Assembly: GCF_045679545.1 (NCBI RefSeq)
Contig: NZ_CP166195.1
Location: 620,001-684,000 of the forward strand
Length of the DNA stretch: 64,000 bases
Origin: Enterovibrio sp045679545
Lineage (GTDB): Bacteria > Pseudomonadota > Gammaproteobacteria > Enterobacterales > Vibrionaceae
Direction: 5' to 3'
Shown: piece after piece, positions 26,062 through 34,878 of the stretch
How positions within the stretch are numbered: position 1 is the first letter of the stretch
Layout of the letters: each line of letters opens with the position of its first letter
Notes under the pieces: generated by a model
The model's input: the letters and a program-made list of their open reading frames with translations, nothing else
Told to the model about the DNA's origin: nothing
Database searches by the model: none
Position numbers and translations under genes: made by a program

Positions 26062-27591
26062 TTACACGAAATCAAACATGCTGGCATCCAGATCGGACGC
26101 GTTGAACTTATCTAGGACGATTTTAGTCGCTGCGTTATCGAACGTCATGATCACGTCTTCGCCAGACTGACGGATATTAATATCACCCATTTTGGTTGCG
26201 AGTGTTTTCTGAAGCGCAATGGTGTCGTACTTGCCGTTGAAATCAAGAATGATGTCGTTTTCGCTGCTGTTGTTAAAAAAGAACACGTCACGACCTGCTC
26301 CACCGGTCAGAATGTCGCGCCCCATGCCACCATCAAGGTAGTCATCGCCGCCACCACCGTTTAGGCGATCTAAGCCATCATGACCATACAATTTGTCGTT
26401 ATCCGCTTCACCAAACAATTTGTCATTACCCAATCCGCCACGAAGCGTATCTTCACCAGACCAACCGTACAGCACATCGTCTTCGGTATGACCGTCAATG
26501 TAATCATCACCAAGGCCACCATAGATGGTGTCGTTACCTTCAAGTCCTATCAAGTAATCGTTACCTTCTTCGCCAAGAATAGTGTCATCACCTGAGCCAC
26601 CATTAACATGATCGTCACCCAGACCACCACTGACGTAGTCATTGCCCGCACCGCCGAATACAAGATCATTGTCGCCACGACCAAATAAGGTGTCATTTCC
26701 TTCCCCGCCGTGCAGCTCATCTTCACCATAACCGCCATTTAGCATGTCATGGCCGTTACCGCCGTTCAGCAAATCGTTATCGATACCACCATATAATTCA
26801 TCGTTCCCGTCACCGCCTTGAAGGTTATCGTCGCCTTCTTTGCCATAAAGAAAATCGTTACCGGCTTCGCCGAACAACTTATCGTTGCCAAGATTGCCGT
26901 TTAGGATGTCATCGCCTGTGCCGCCGTATAATTTGTCGTCACCTGCTTGGCCGAATAGTTGGTCGCTTCCGGCGTCGCCGTATATCGCATCGTTACCATT
27001 TTCACCGAAGATCACGTCATTGTCTTCGTTGCCGTGCATCACATCAGCACCGTCACCACCGCGTAAGGTATCGTTACCCGCTCCGCCGTTCATGGTGTCG
27101 TTTCCAGCGTCACCCCAAAGCACGTCGACACCGTCATCGCCATTTAATGTATCGTTACCTTCACCGCCAAACAGGACATCGTTACCAATACCTCCGTTTA
27201 ATGTGTCGTTACCGACGCCACCAAACAGACGATCATTACCGGCATCACCAAACAGCGTATCGTCGCCTTCATCACCACGCAGTACGTCGTTACCATTGCC
27301 ACCATAAAGAAAGTCAACGCCAATGCCGCCTTCTACCGTGTCGTCGCCGTCATCGCCAAACAATTCGTCGTCACCAAATCCACCGCGTACCCAGTCATTA
27401 CCCTCGCCGCCGCGCACGATGTCATCGCTGTCGCCACCAATCACTGTGTCGTTTCCACGTCCACCATCCACATAGTCGGCATCGCCATCGGCCTGAATAA
27501 AGTCATTGCCGTCAAAGCCATAAATCTCGTCCGCACCTTCTGTGCCACGAAGAACGTCATCGCCATTGGTTCCATTAATTCTATTAACCAT
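26062..27591 (-). CDS. Secreted RTX protein composed almost entirely of calcium-binding nonapeptides
   Basis: A 509-residue protein when started at 27591, where GGAAG lies 9 bases upstream; longer in-frame starts to 27717 precede the repeats and look non-coding. From about residue 10 to 430 it is an unbroken series of GGxGxDxLx nonapeptides (for example NDTLNGGIGNDVLFGGEGND), which bind calcium as a parallel beta-roll. The last 80 residues resemble a type I secretion target ending in hydrophobic ASMFDFV. No protease, lipase or adhesive domain is present. No ABC/HlyD/TolC exporter genes are adjacent, so it must use a transporter encoded elsewhere. Confidence 0.88.
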   Translation of the reverse strand: MVNRINGTNGDDVLRGTEGADEIYGFDGNDFIQADGDADYVDGGRGNDTVIGGDSDDIVRGGEGNDWVRGGFGDDELFGDDGDDTVEGGIGVDFLYGGNGNDVLRGDEGDDTLFGDAGNDRLFGGVGNDTLNGGIGNDVLFGGEGNDTLNGDDGVDVLWGDAGNDTMNGGAGNDTLRGGDGADVMHGNEDNDVIFGENGNDAIYGDAGSDQLFGQAGDDKLYGGTGDDILNGNLGNDKLFGEAGNDFLYGKEGDDNLQGGDGNDELYGGIDNDLLNGGNGHDMLNGGYGEDELHGGEGNDTLFGRGDNDLVFGGAGNDYVSGGLGDDHVNGGSGDDTILGEEGNDYLIGLEGNDTIYGGLGDDYIDGHTEDDVLYGWSGEDTLRGGLGNDKLFGEADNDKLYGHDGLDRLNGGGGDDYLDGGMGRDILTGGAGRDVFFFNNSSENDIILDFNGKYDTIALQKTLATKMGDINIRQSGEDVIMTFDNAATKIVLDKFNASDLDASMFDFV

Positions 27592-28026
27592 CGTTATTTC
27601 TTCCATATTGTTTTCATTGATGAATGCACATGAAGAAACCGCTTTCACGCACATGCCATAAATACTGCCTGCAATAGAAATAAAGTCATTTTCGCCAATG
27701 AGACGATGCCCGCTCAAACGACTAAAAGGCAGTTATCTGAGCAATCACCAGTAAAAAATATCAGCCAGAATTAGTATGGAAATTTCTATTTTGCTGTGAT
27801 TTTTTCCGCGTGAAGAGTTTGGTCTTTTGAAAGTTTGGGAAGGCGCTTCAAAAGCAATCGATTCCGGCTCATTTAAGCGTCAATACAGAGGCAGGAAATG
27901 AGCACGAATCGTTTTCAAGCTATTGAACACATTTAAAAAAGAGTGAAACGAAAACTGTAGTGCTTTTGTCGTACTGATCAAACGTACAATGGATATCGAG
28001 AATCACATTGCGACTGGTGATAGCGA
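27592..28026. other. Intergenic region upstream of the RTX gene
   Basis: About 435 bases of AT-rich DNA between the RTX gene and a leftward lipoprotein gene. No coding sequence or strong hairpin was seen. It probably contains the RTX promoter and the 3' untranslated end of the lipoprotein gene. Confidence 0.4.
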
Positions 28027-28716
28027 TTAAATAGGGAAGAAAGTCATGGATGCAAACCCATGCACCACCTGATTGATGTGACGGTTGGTGCTGTCTGCCA
28101 CCATTTTTGCCATCATGTCTTGGATCACCATCATCTGCCCTAACACGCGTTCATAGCTGTAGTTAGGTACGCCATCTTCGGCAATCCCATTGCTCAACAG
28201 CATGAGGTTTCCATTGCTGTCTGTGCGTGTATTGAGTAGCCATGCGACCGTTTCTAGATTACGGGCGCTGTTGTAGAGTTTTTGCTGATCGATATCGTCC
28301 AGCAAATAGAACTCCAGTTGGTTGTTGTAACTGCTGCTGATCATGCCCGTAATACCGACCATAAGCGCGAACACACGATCCCCTTCAAATTCCTCATCAA
28401 AAGCAAGGTGCAAGGCATCTACCCCGTCTATATTGCCAAGTTCTTCATAGCCATTCACTGGGCGTTTGACGGTCATAAAAGACGCCAGCCTGTCATTGAC
28501 CGTCGCTCCGGGGACTTTGATCAACTCTCTAGGGTTGCGCTTGTAGAGTTTAATGGTGAGGGTTTGAATGAGATCGCGGATCTCTATGATGTGAATATCC
28601 GTGATCAAATCCATGTCAGATTTGGCGAGGTTTTTAAATGCAAAGGGGCGACTGTTACTGCTGCAGGCACTCAACGCAAAAACCAGTACCACACACAGCC
28701 AATGTCGACGCATCAT
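28027..28716 (-). CDS. Putative lipoprotein of unknown function
   Basis: About 229 residues when started at 28716. There the basic MMRRHW precedes a hydrophobic signal ending in the lipobox ALSAC; GGGG lies about 6 bases upstream. In-frame codons to 28761 add an implausible leader. The mature protein is mixed alpha/beta with one hydrophobic stretch (VFALMVGITGMISSSY) and amphipathic C-terminal helices. I do not recognise the family. It is divergently oriented to the DUF445 gene. Confidence 0.7.
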   Translation of the reverse strand: MMRRHWLCVVLVFALSACSSNSRPFAFKNLAKSDMDLITDIHIIEIRDLIQTLTIKLYKRNPRELIKVPGATVNDRLASFMTVKRPVNGYEELGNIDGVDALHLAFDEEFEGDRVFALMVGITGMISSSYNNQLEFYLLDDIDQQKLYNSARNLETVAWLLNTRTDSNGNLMLLSNGIAEDGVPNYSYERVLGQMMVIQDMMAKMVADSTNRHINQVVHGFASMTFFPI

Positions 28717-28883
28717 CCCTACCCCATGTTTAACAGAACCCAAAGAGTGTAGGTGGCGCATTATTAGTTTGGAAAGCGCTCGGTATTGTGTCTGGGGGAT
28801 GAATCTAAAAAAATCGCGATATTGTTACTCGCTATGCCATCCTTTAGAATTCGCCCAATCAAATTGATTTCCCAAGGCAAACC

Positions 28884-29591
28884 ATGAACAAAAGTTTTCT
28901 GACTAATCTCGTCGCTGCTGCCGTTTTCGCGGCAGGCTATTATCTTGACCAACCCATAGCCCTTTACGGCGGCTTATTTGCGCTGTCTGGTTCACTAACC
29001 AACTTGCTGGCTGTGCACATGCTGTTCGAGAAAGTGCCGGGGCTTTATGGTTCAGGGGTGATTCAGGCGCGTTTCGAAGCCTTCAAGTTGGGCATCAAGT
29101 CCTTGATGATGGATCAGTTTTTTACCAAAGAGAACATTGACCGTTTCCTTAACAAAGAAATGTCTGGGGGCGCCAACCTGAACCTTGACCCTGTGATTGA
29201 GAAGATTGATTTTAACCCGACGTTTGACGGCCTGGTTGACGTGATCAATAACAGCCAATTCGGCGGCATGTTAATGATGCTTGGTGGCGCTGAAGCGCTG
29301 ACACCATTGCGTGAACCGTTCGTGGCGAAAATGCGTCAGTCGGTCATCGACATTACACAGCAAGAAAGTTTTCGTGATGCGCTGAAAAGCCAAATCGAAC
29401 AACCGGAGATGCTTGGCGATATCACTGCTAACATCGAAGCTGTGATTGAACAACGCCTTGATGAGCTCACGCCGAATATGGTGAAAGACATTGTTCAGAC
29501 AATGATCCGCGAACACTTGGGCTGGCTGGTTGTTTGGGGCGGTGTGTTTGGTGGTTTAATCGGTGTGGTTTCTGCACTGGTCACGGCGTAA
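28884..29591 (+). CDS. DUF445 family membrane protein
   Basis: A 235-residue protein with N-terminal hydrophobic helices (about residues 5-50) containing GGLFALSGSLTNLLAVHMLFEKVPGLYGSG, a pattern typical of DUF445 membrane proteins (quoted here in two parts: GGLFALSGSLTNLLAV and HMLFEKVPGLYG). A central amphipathic region and a C-terminal glycine-rich helix (LVVWGGVFGGLIGVVSAL) follow. It should sit in the inner membrane. Biochemical function is unknown for this family. It is followed by a terminator at 29649. Confidence 0.85.
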   Translation: MNKSFLTNLVAAAVFAAGYYLDQPIALYGGLFALSGSLTNLLAVHMLFEKVPGLYGSGVIQARFEAFKLGIKSLMMDQFFTKENIDRFLNKEMSGGANLNLDPVIEKIDFNPTFDGLVDVINNSQFGGMLMMLGGAEALTPLREPFVAKMRQSVIDITQQESFRDALKSQIEQPEMLGDITANIEAVIEQRLDELTPNMVKDIVQTMIREHLGWLVVWGGVFGGLIGVVSALVTA

Positions 29592-29648
29592 ACATGCTTC
29601 CACCTTATCGGTTAGCGGGCGTCTAGCGAACGCTGACACCGTAACCGC

Positions 29649-29673
29649 AACGGCACCTTCGGGTGCCGTTTTT
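29649..29673 (+). terminator. Rho-independent terminator of the DUF445 gene
   Basis: A perfect 9-bp stem (AACGGCACC / GGTGCCGTT) capped by the stable TTCG tetraloop and followed by TTTG, about 57 bases after the stop. Confidence 0.85.
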
Positions 29674-29838
29674 GTTTCACTAGGTCTCGCCACGCTTTGG
29701 GACAGCTCACAAATCTCTGATCTTCATATAGAAATCACCTCAAGTTCCCCACAGAAGAGCCGATTCACTCCTAGACTAACGCAATACATGCGTCGCATAA
29801 CTAACACTCTTTAATCGTCTTTCACATGAGGTGAAATT

Positions 29839-30354
29839 ATGGCCAAAACACGGATTCTCACATTAGCTTCAGCGCTCATTGGCGCCATGTTTGCTTCTTC
29901 TGCTTCAGCAATGGTTCTGCCACTGACCATTGGTGCAGATGCTGGCGTGGCAGATGTGAAATACAAAGGACGCAGTGCGACGGGCTATTTTTGGGCGTTA
30001 ACGGGTAACCTAAAACTCACCAGCATGACCAGCATTTACTCAGGTTATGGCGAAACGACCGCTGAAATACCCGATACAGATGGCATTGATCAGGATTTCA
30101 CGTCGATCTCTGTTCCATTGGCACTGCAAGTCACTGTGCCGATTGTATTAGGTGATGTGTATGTGCGCGGCGGTGGTAACTATTATGAAAATACCTACGG
30201 CACGGAAGTCGAAGATGGCTACGGCTTGATAGGTGCAGTTGGCTTAAGCCTCGCGCCAGCGATTGGCCCAGGTATGGCAATTGAGGTGGGTTATCGTGAC
30301 CGTGGTAATGCGGAAACCAGCAGTATTTCAATTGGCGCTCGTTTAAATTTCTAA
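29839..30354 (+). CDS. YfaZ-like outer-membrane beta-barrel protein
   Basis: A 171-residue exported protein with a clear signal peptide (cleavage near ASSASA, residue 24). The mature protein is a succession of short amphipathic strands rich in Gly, Tyr and Thr (ALQVTVPIVLGDVYVRGGG, GMAIEVGYRD) and ends in SIGARLNF. This C-terminal aromatic residue is typical of outer-membrane beta-barrels recognised by the BAM complex. It resembles the YfaZ/opacity-type small barrels. A terminator follows. Physiological role unknown. Confidence 0.75.
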   Translation: MAKTRILTLASALIGAMFASSASAMVLPLTIGADAGVADVKYKGRSATGYFWALTGNLKLTSMTSIYSGYGETTAEIPDTDGIDQDFTSISVPLALQVTVPIVLGDVYVRGGGNYYENTYGTEVEDGYGLIGAVGLSLAPAIGPGMAIEVGYRDRGNAETSSISIGARLNF

Positions 30355-30396
30355 GCCGACTAAGCCTGTGTGGCCAAGGCCACGAATAGATTATCC

Positions 30397-30426
30397 AAAA
30401 ACAGCGCCCTATCGGCGCTGTTTTTA
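30397..30426 (+). terminator. Rho-independent terminator of the YfaZ-like gene
   Basis: A 12-bp stem (AAAAACAGCGCC / GGCGCTGTTTTT) with a CTATC loop, ending in T-rich sequence. It lies between the rightward barrel gene and the leftward olsF and may serve both. Confidence 0.85.
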
Positions 30427-30511
30427 TTGGGTGCTTATATCAAGAGCGAGACCAAGATCTAGAGCATACACTTAAACCTTCAACCTTAAGCCATAAGTCA
30501 GCAAGGTTTGG

Positions 30512-32257
30512 CTAAAGCACTTGATGGCTTTCGAGGTAAGTCTCTGCTTGCTCTTTGCCCATGTAGCGCCCCAATGTCTTGGCTTGCACGTTTCGTAAAT
30601 CCACCACAATCAAGCCGTCTAATGCGTTGTTAAACGCCGGATCGACATTGAAGCACACCAACTTACCGTTTAGGCCAAGATACTGACGCAGCAACACAGG
30701 CACGCCTAAACCACTACTCATTCGGCTGATCACTCTCGACAACACTTGCATATCACCCAGCGCTGACAGCATGGAAGTGTGCCATGGCACAGGCTCTGAG
30801 GTTTCCAATGGCGTGGTCGGTTTCACCAACTGCGCCATGTTGTCGTCGTAATGGTGAATACTCAAACTTTCAGCCAGCAGACGTCTCGCCTTCAACGGAT
30901 AGTCATTGCTGATGCTTACCGGGCCAAACAAGGTGGTGATATGCGAATGACGGCTCACGTATTCCGCAATGCCTTTCCAAAGCAACAGCAATGCCGACAA
31001 GCTGCGCTGATATTTTTCATCGATCACCGAGCGCCCCATCTCCAGCGATACGTTCATGCTCTCGACAAACCGCTGATCATATTGAAACAGACTACTCGAA
31101 TAAAGCCCTTCAATGCCGTATGTTTTCACGATGTCTTGCACTTGGCCTAAGCGGTAAGCCCCCACCATTTGTTGCGCATCTCTGTCCCATATAAACAGGT
31201 GCAAATAATAGTTATCGTAGTCATCCAGATCGCACGAAAGCCCAGTTCCCTCGCCGACGGCGCGGAAGTTGACTTCACGCATGCGCCCGATTTCTTTAAG
31301 AATACTGGGGATATGCTCGCTGGTTGTGCAATACACATCAAATTCGCCCGACGACAGTAACTTGGCATCATCTGGCAGGCTTTTGATTTCTGCCTCAATA
31401 ACGTCTGCGCCAACCGAATCAATGATGGGTACGCCATCAATACTGGCTGCCACATTGGGGGCTTTTTCTTGATTTAGCAGGTAAGTGTTCAAGCGCAAGT
31501 AATTAACAAGCGCATCATCATTTTCAAATGCCCGACACTCTTTCCATTTCAAGGGTTCACCGATGGTGAGAGGGATAGGTTGCCCACGCTTGTTCAGTAA
31601 CTCTCGCCCAAGTAATACGGTGCGAAGCATCGGGTGAATCGTCCCTGCACGATAAAACTTACGGCTGTTACGCCCACCAATAAACACGGGCACAACAGAG
31701 GCTTTGTGCTTTCTGACAATTGCCGCCACAGAGCGGCTCCATGCTTTGTCATTCAAGGTGCCATGTTCATCAAAGGTAGACACTTCGCCGGCAGGAAATA
31801 CCAGCAGTAACCCACCTTGACCGACATGCTGATGTGCTTCCCGCAAGGCTCGCATATTGGCGCGACGTGCACTTTCGCCCTCGAATACATCCACACCAAT
31901 GAACAAGTCACTTAGCTCAGGAATACGCTTGAGGTAGTAGTTGGCGAGCACTTTCACGTCAGGTCGCACTTCACGCAGCACTTTGGCAAGGATCACCCCT
32001 TCTACGCCGCCGAGCGGATGGTTAGCAACCACCACTGTGCTTCCCGAGCGGGGAATATGATCGACTTCTTGCGTCACGACACGATAGTCAATGCCAAGTA
32101 CATCAAGGGTATAAGTCAGAAAATGATCGGTATCGATACCTTCAGGGCGAAGGCGATAATATTTGTCTAATTTGCGGAGCCCTGTGAGGGACTCCACCGT
32201 TTTTTCAACCACGCCAAATGGCGTTTTTCTTGGCAACAGAAAGGGGCTGGTATTCAT
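30512..32257 (-). CDS. olsF: Bifunctional ornithine-lipid synthase, OlsF-type acyltransferase
   Basis: A 581-residue protein with two fused acyltransferase regions. The N-terminal half is a lysophospholipid acyltransferase with NHPLGGVEG (residues 79-87, catalytic His80) and the FPAGE motif. The C-terminal half is an OlsB/hemolysin-type GNAT domain (FDVYCTTSEHIPSI, VGAYRLG, SLEMGRSVI). OlsF proteins with this layout make ornithine lipids in Serratia and Vibrio, adding the N-linked then the O-linked acyl chain. I chose 32257 because GAGGGAAAGAGA precedes that ATG; upstream in-frame sequence to 32368 looks non-coding. It is monocistronic and membrane-associated. Ornithine lipids often matter under phosphate limitation, but no Pho box was identified. 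Confidence 0.85.
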   Translation of the reverse strand: MNTSPFLLPRKTPFGVVEKTVESLTGLRKLDKYYRLRPEGIDTDHFLTYTLDVLGIDYRVVTQEVDHIPRSGSTVVVANHPLGGVEGVILAKVLREVRPDVKVLANYYLKRIPELSDLFIGVDVFEGESARRANMRALREAHQHVGQGGLLLVFPAGEVSTFDEHGTLNDKAWSRSVAAIVRKHKASVVPVFIGGRNSRKFYRAGTIHPMLRTVLLGRELLNKRGQPIPLTIGEPLKWKECRAFENDDALVNYLRLNTYLLNQEKAPNVAASIDGVPIIDSVGADVIEAEIKSLPDDAKLLSSGEFDVYCTTSEHIPSILKEIGRMREVNFRAVGEGTGLSCDLDDYDNYYLHLFIWDRDAQQMVGAYRLGQVQDIVKTYGIEGLYSSSLFQYDQRFVESMNVSLEMGRSVIDEKYQRSLSALLLLWKGIAEYVSRHSHITTLFGPVSISNDYPLKARRLLAESLSIHHYDDNMAQLVKPTTPLETSEPVPWHTSMLSALGDMQVLSRVISRMSSGLGVPVLLRQYLGLNGKLVCFNVDPAFNNALDGLIVVDLRNVQAKTLGRYMGKEQAETYLESHQVL

Positions 32258-32398
32258 TCTCTTTCCCTCATAGAACGTTGTGTGTTCAGCACACAACGTT
32301 TCCTTGCTATACGCCCAATGGCAAAGTGATATTAAAAAGTCCCTAACTGCTGCCCACTCACAACTCAATGGTTTAGAAACATGAGACCCTGATGATCT

Positions 32399-32830
32399 TT
32401 AACGTTTCGCCCAGTTTTTATCGCCTCTTTGAATGAAGCCCTCAATATCTTGCTCCCACAAAGCAAACGTCTTGGCGCTGTAGTTCAGATAAAGTTTGTC
32501 ATTAACGATTTTCCAAATCGTTGGATCACCCGGTGCGAGACCATCATTTTCAGCAATTGCCCATGCGCAGTGCCCACCGTATTGAGGCGCATACTGCTCT
32601 GGGTTTGCCAAAAATTTGTCCAGATTCGCTTGATTAACAAACTTCCAGGTCGCGCCTTCATATTCTGTTTTAAATTCACCTTTTCCTTCCAATGGCTTGC
32701 CATCAAAAAATGAAACGGTGTCATACCCACTTACAGCGTCATTATTAAAAAAACCCGTGTAGATCTCTTTTGCAGCAAATACGTTGGTTGAGAATACAAG
32801 CATGAATAATGACAGTAATAGCGATTTCAT
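32399..32830 (-). CDS. Exported YHS-domain protein (paralogue 1)
   Basis: A 143-residue protein with a signal peptide (cleavage after NVFA, about residue 19). The mature domain begins with the pattern IYTGFFNNDAVSGYDTVSFF and includes ANLDKFLANPEQYAPQYGG and CAWAIA, the YHS-like domain found in small periplasmic, probably metal-associated proteins. It is adjacent to a close paralogue at 32895-33323, which lies upstream in the same direction with a 64-base gap. Exact function unknown. Confidence 0.85.
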   Translation of the reverse strand: MKSLLLSLFMLVFSTNVFAAKEIYTGFFNNDAVSGYDTVSFFDGKPLEGKGEFKTEYEGATWKFVNQANLDKFLANPEQYAPQYGGHCAWAIAENDGLAPGDPTIWKIVNDKLYLNYSAKTFALWEQDIEGFIQRGDKNWAKR

Positions 32831-32894
32831 GAAAATAGTGCCTTCTTAGCAATGTTAGAATGAATGTTGCGTTGAAAATACAGTCGCAGGTTGA

Positions 32895-33323
32895 TTACCG
32901 TTTTGCCCAGTTCAGATCACCTTGAACAATGAACCCAGGAACATCTTTTTCCCATTTGTTCTGCACGGATTCGTCGTAATTAAGGTACAGCTTGTTATCA
33001 ACGATTTTCCAGTAAGCAGGGTCACCAGGCGCAAGGTCATCTTTCTCTGCAATGGCCCATGCGCAGTAGCCGCCATATTGCGGGGCATACTGCTCAGGAT
33101 TGGCCAAAAACTTGTCGAGGTTGGCTTGGCTTGAAAATAACCACTCCGCACCTTGGTATTCTGTTTTAAAGTCAGATTTTCCTTTGACTGGCCCGCCTTC
33201 AAAATAAGAAACCGTGTCGTAGCCACTCACGGCTTTATTACTGAAAAAACCTGTATATACCTCTTCAGCTGCGAACGTCGCCGCGGAAAATAACAGTGAG
33301 ATCAGTAGTAAAATTCGAGACAT
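32895..33323 (-). CDS. Exported YHS-domain protein (paralogue 2)
   Basis: A 142-residue protein when started at 33323, where GGAG lies 7 bases upstream and a signal peptide begins (MSRILLLISLLFSAATFA); the longer frame to 33404 lacks a sensible leader. The mature domain is roughly 70 percent identical by eye to its neighbour at 32399-32830, with shared ANLDKFLANPEQYAPQYGG, CAWAIAE and a C-terminal NWAKR. The pair is a tandem duplication. Only a few residues in the middle and the helix before the C-terminus differ substantially. A metal-binding or periplasmic role is inferred from the YHS fold. Confidence 0.86.
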   Translation of the reverse strand: MSRILLLISLLFSAATFAAEEVYTGFFSNKAVSGYDTVSYFEGGPVKGKSDFKTEYQGAEWLFSSQANLDKFLANPEQYAPQYGGYCAWAIAEKDDLAPGDPAYWKIVDNKLYLNYDESVQNKWEKDVPGFIVQGDLNWAKR

Positions 33324-33460
33324 TTCATTACTCCATTTTTTTAATAACTCGTTGTTGATAGATATGACCGAGCAGTGCACTTTTCCTTTCACACTCGTTC
33401 GCAATTTGCGACGTTTCTAATCACTTTTTTTTGAGTCAATGCTCACGTCAATCTACCTAT

Positions 33461-34216
33461 TCAACCCTGATCACTTACCACCAATTTAAGTGACAATGAC
33501 TTTCTCGCCAGTGCTCTCGTGACCGCTTTTCCATGTTGGCATGGCGGACCATCCACGTAGACCATTTCCACCTGATCGGGGGTCACTTTGAGGTGGGTAA
33601 AACTTACGGTATTGGCGTCTTCACGGTGCATACACACCGATTTATAACCCGCATCGGGAACGTGAGAACGATGAAATTCCCACGCTTTTTTAACACTGCG
33701 TGGCTCTGTCATCATCGCGGTATGTGCCTGTCGGCGCGCTTGCATCACTTCGGCAAACGCAACCGATGAAGAAATCATGGGTTCAATACTTGGCCTTTGG
33801 GTCAGCACATGACCGTCCCATTGAAATGCGATCACATGACCTTGGCGCGTCGACAAATCAGGCGCAAACACCAACAGTGTGAATGGCGCGTAAGAGCCTA
33901 GATGGAGAGTGTTTAGTGTCGCGACCACATCTGCCACTAGAGCAGACGGCGCGAGCATTTTCACCAATAAGCCTCGGCTTATCAGTGGCAATTCGGGAAT
34001 GTCACCTTGGTAGTAATTCAATAAACAAAGCGATAATCCATGCTGATTGGTCGCCATCCACGTGCCGCCACCATCAGGGTCCACGGGCATCATAAAAGCA
34101 GTATTGCGGTGCGAAAACGTTTGAGGAGATAAGGCGATCGCACGCCCTTTTTGTTCATCGCGATTAAAAAACACGTCGTAGCCCGACTCATTCAGCAACC
34201 AACTTACCGTGCACAT
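33461..34216 (-). CDS. NRDE-family (TANGO2-like) protein
   Basis: A 251-residue protein beginning MCTVSWLL, with the NRDE motif in VFFNRDEQKGR (residues about 15-25) and GGTWMATNQHGLSLCLLNYY. Cys2 directly after the initiator Met is conserved in this family and could act as an N-terminal nucleophile. The eukaryotic homologue TANGO2 is linked to lipid and haem metabolism, but the bacterial reaction is not established. Its ATG follows the TAA of the upstream DinB-like gene without a gap, so the two are co-translated. Confidence 0.85.
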   Translation of the reverse strand: MCTVSWLLNESGYDVFFNRDEQKGRAIALSPQTFSHRNTAFMMPVDPDGGGTWMATNQHGLSLCLLNYYQGDIPELPLISRGLLVKMLAPSALVADVVATLNTLHLGSYAPFTLLVFAPDLSTRQGHVIAFQWDGHVLTQRPSIEPMISSSVAFAEVMQARRQAHTAMMTEPRSVKKAWEFHRSHVPDAGYKSVCMHREDANTVSFTHLKVTPDQVEMVYVDGPPCQHGKAVTRALARKSLSLKLVVSDQG

Positions 34217-34792
34217 TTAGTCGCCTCCTCGATAGAAAGTCGCGGTCGCAGGCGCCATACCAAAGGTCTCTGCGGTGGATATACCCTGCGCGCACAAACT
34301 CACGCGAATCAACGCAAAGTGATGCACCGCATGGCTAGCAACGAAAGACAACTCTCGACCAAGCGTAGATTGTGTTACTGACGCCACATGGTGCTTCAAG
34401 CTCACTTCACCACTAATGTTCATGACCGTTGAAAGATCCGCTTCGCGTATCGTTTCCAGCCAAGAATAGAGTGATATCCACTCATCAATGGCAATGGTTT
34501 TGTTTTTCTCAACAGGGTGGGCACGGCGACGAAGGTCGTAATCAACGAAATCAGATTGTGGCCACGCTGTGATGGCGTGAAAAACATCAAGAATGTGGCG
34601 CATGTGCTGCCCGATAGTGCTTTGCAGGTAAGGCGATGCCACATGGTTATACTGTTCATCAGACAGCTGATGGAGCAGCTCTAACGCTTGCGCGGCAACA
34701 TCCATCCCTCCGATGACTTCGGCTGGCGCATTGACTGACGCGTTATTTACAGCGCTGGGATTGTGATTGCTCACGGCATCCTTTGCTAACAT
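34217..34792 (-). CDS. DinB-superfamily protein
   Basis: A 191-residue protein of the four-helix DinB/YfiT-like fold. Histidines suited to metal binding occur in TIGQHMRHILDVFH and, near the C-terminus, SFVASHAVHHFALIR. Family members include metal-dependent thiol transferases and many uncharacterised proteins. It is immediately followed by the NRDE-family gene (stop and start abut), suggesting a joint pathway, possibly around thiols or redox; that is inference from arrangement only. Confidence 0.8.
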   Translation of the reverse strand: MLAKDAVSNHNPSAVNNASVNAPAEVIGGMDVAAQALELLHQLSDEQYNHVASPYLQSTIGQHMRHILDVFHAITAWPQSDFVDYDLRRRAHPVEKNKTIAIDEWISLYSWLETIREADLSTVMNISGEVSLKHHVASVTQSTLGRELSFVASHAVHHFALIRVSLCAQGISTAETFGMAPATATFYRGGD

Positions 34793-34878
34793 GCTTTCCC
34801 CTTCATTTTTTGCATACTCTTATTCTTAGTTTTCTGACCCAAGCTCATTGATCGACAAACGCTGTCATCCAAAGAAGA

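Noticed and set aside
26885..27500. Long plus-strand open frames opposite the RTX repeats
   Set aside because: They are Pro/Ser- or His/Arg-rich mirror frames created by the repeated GGxGxDxLx codons on the other strand.
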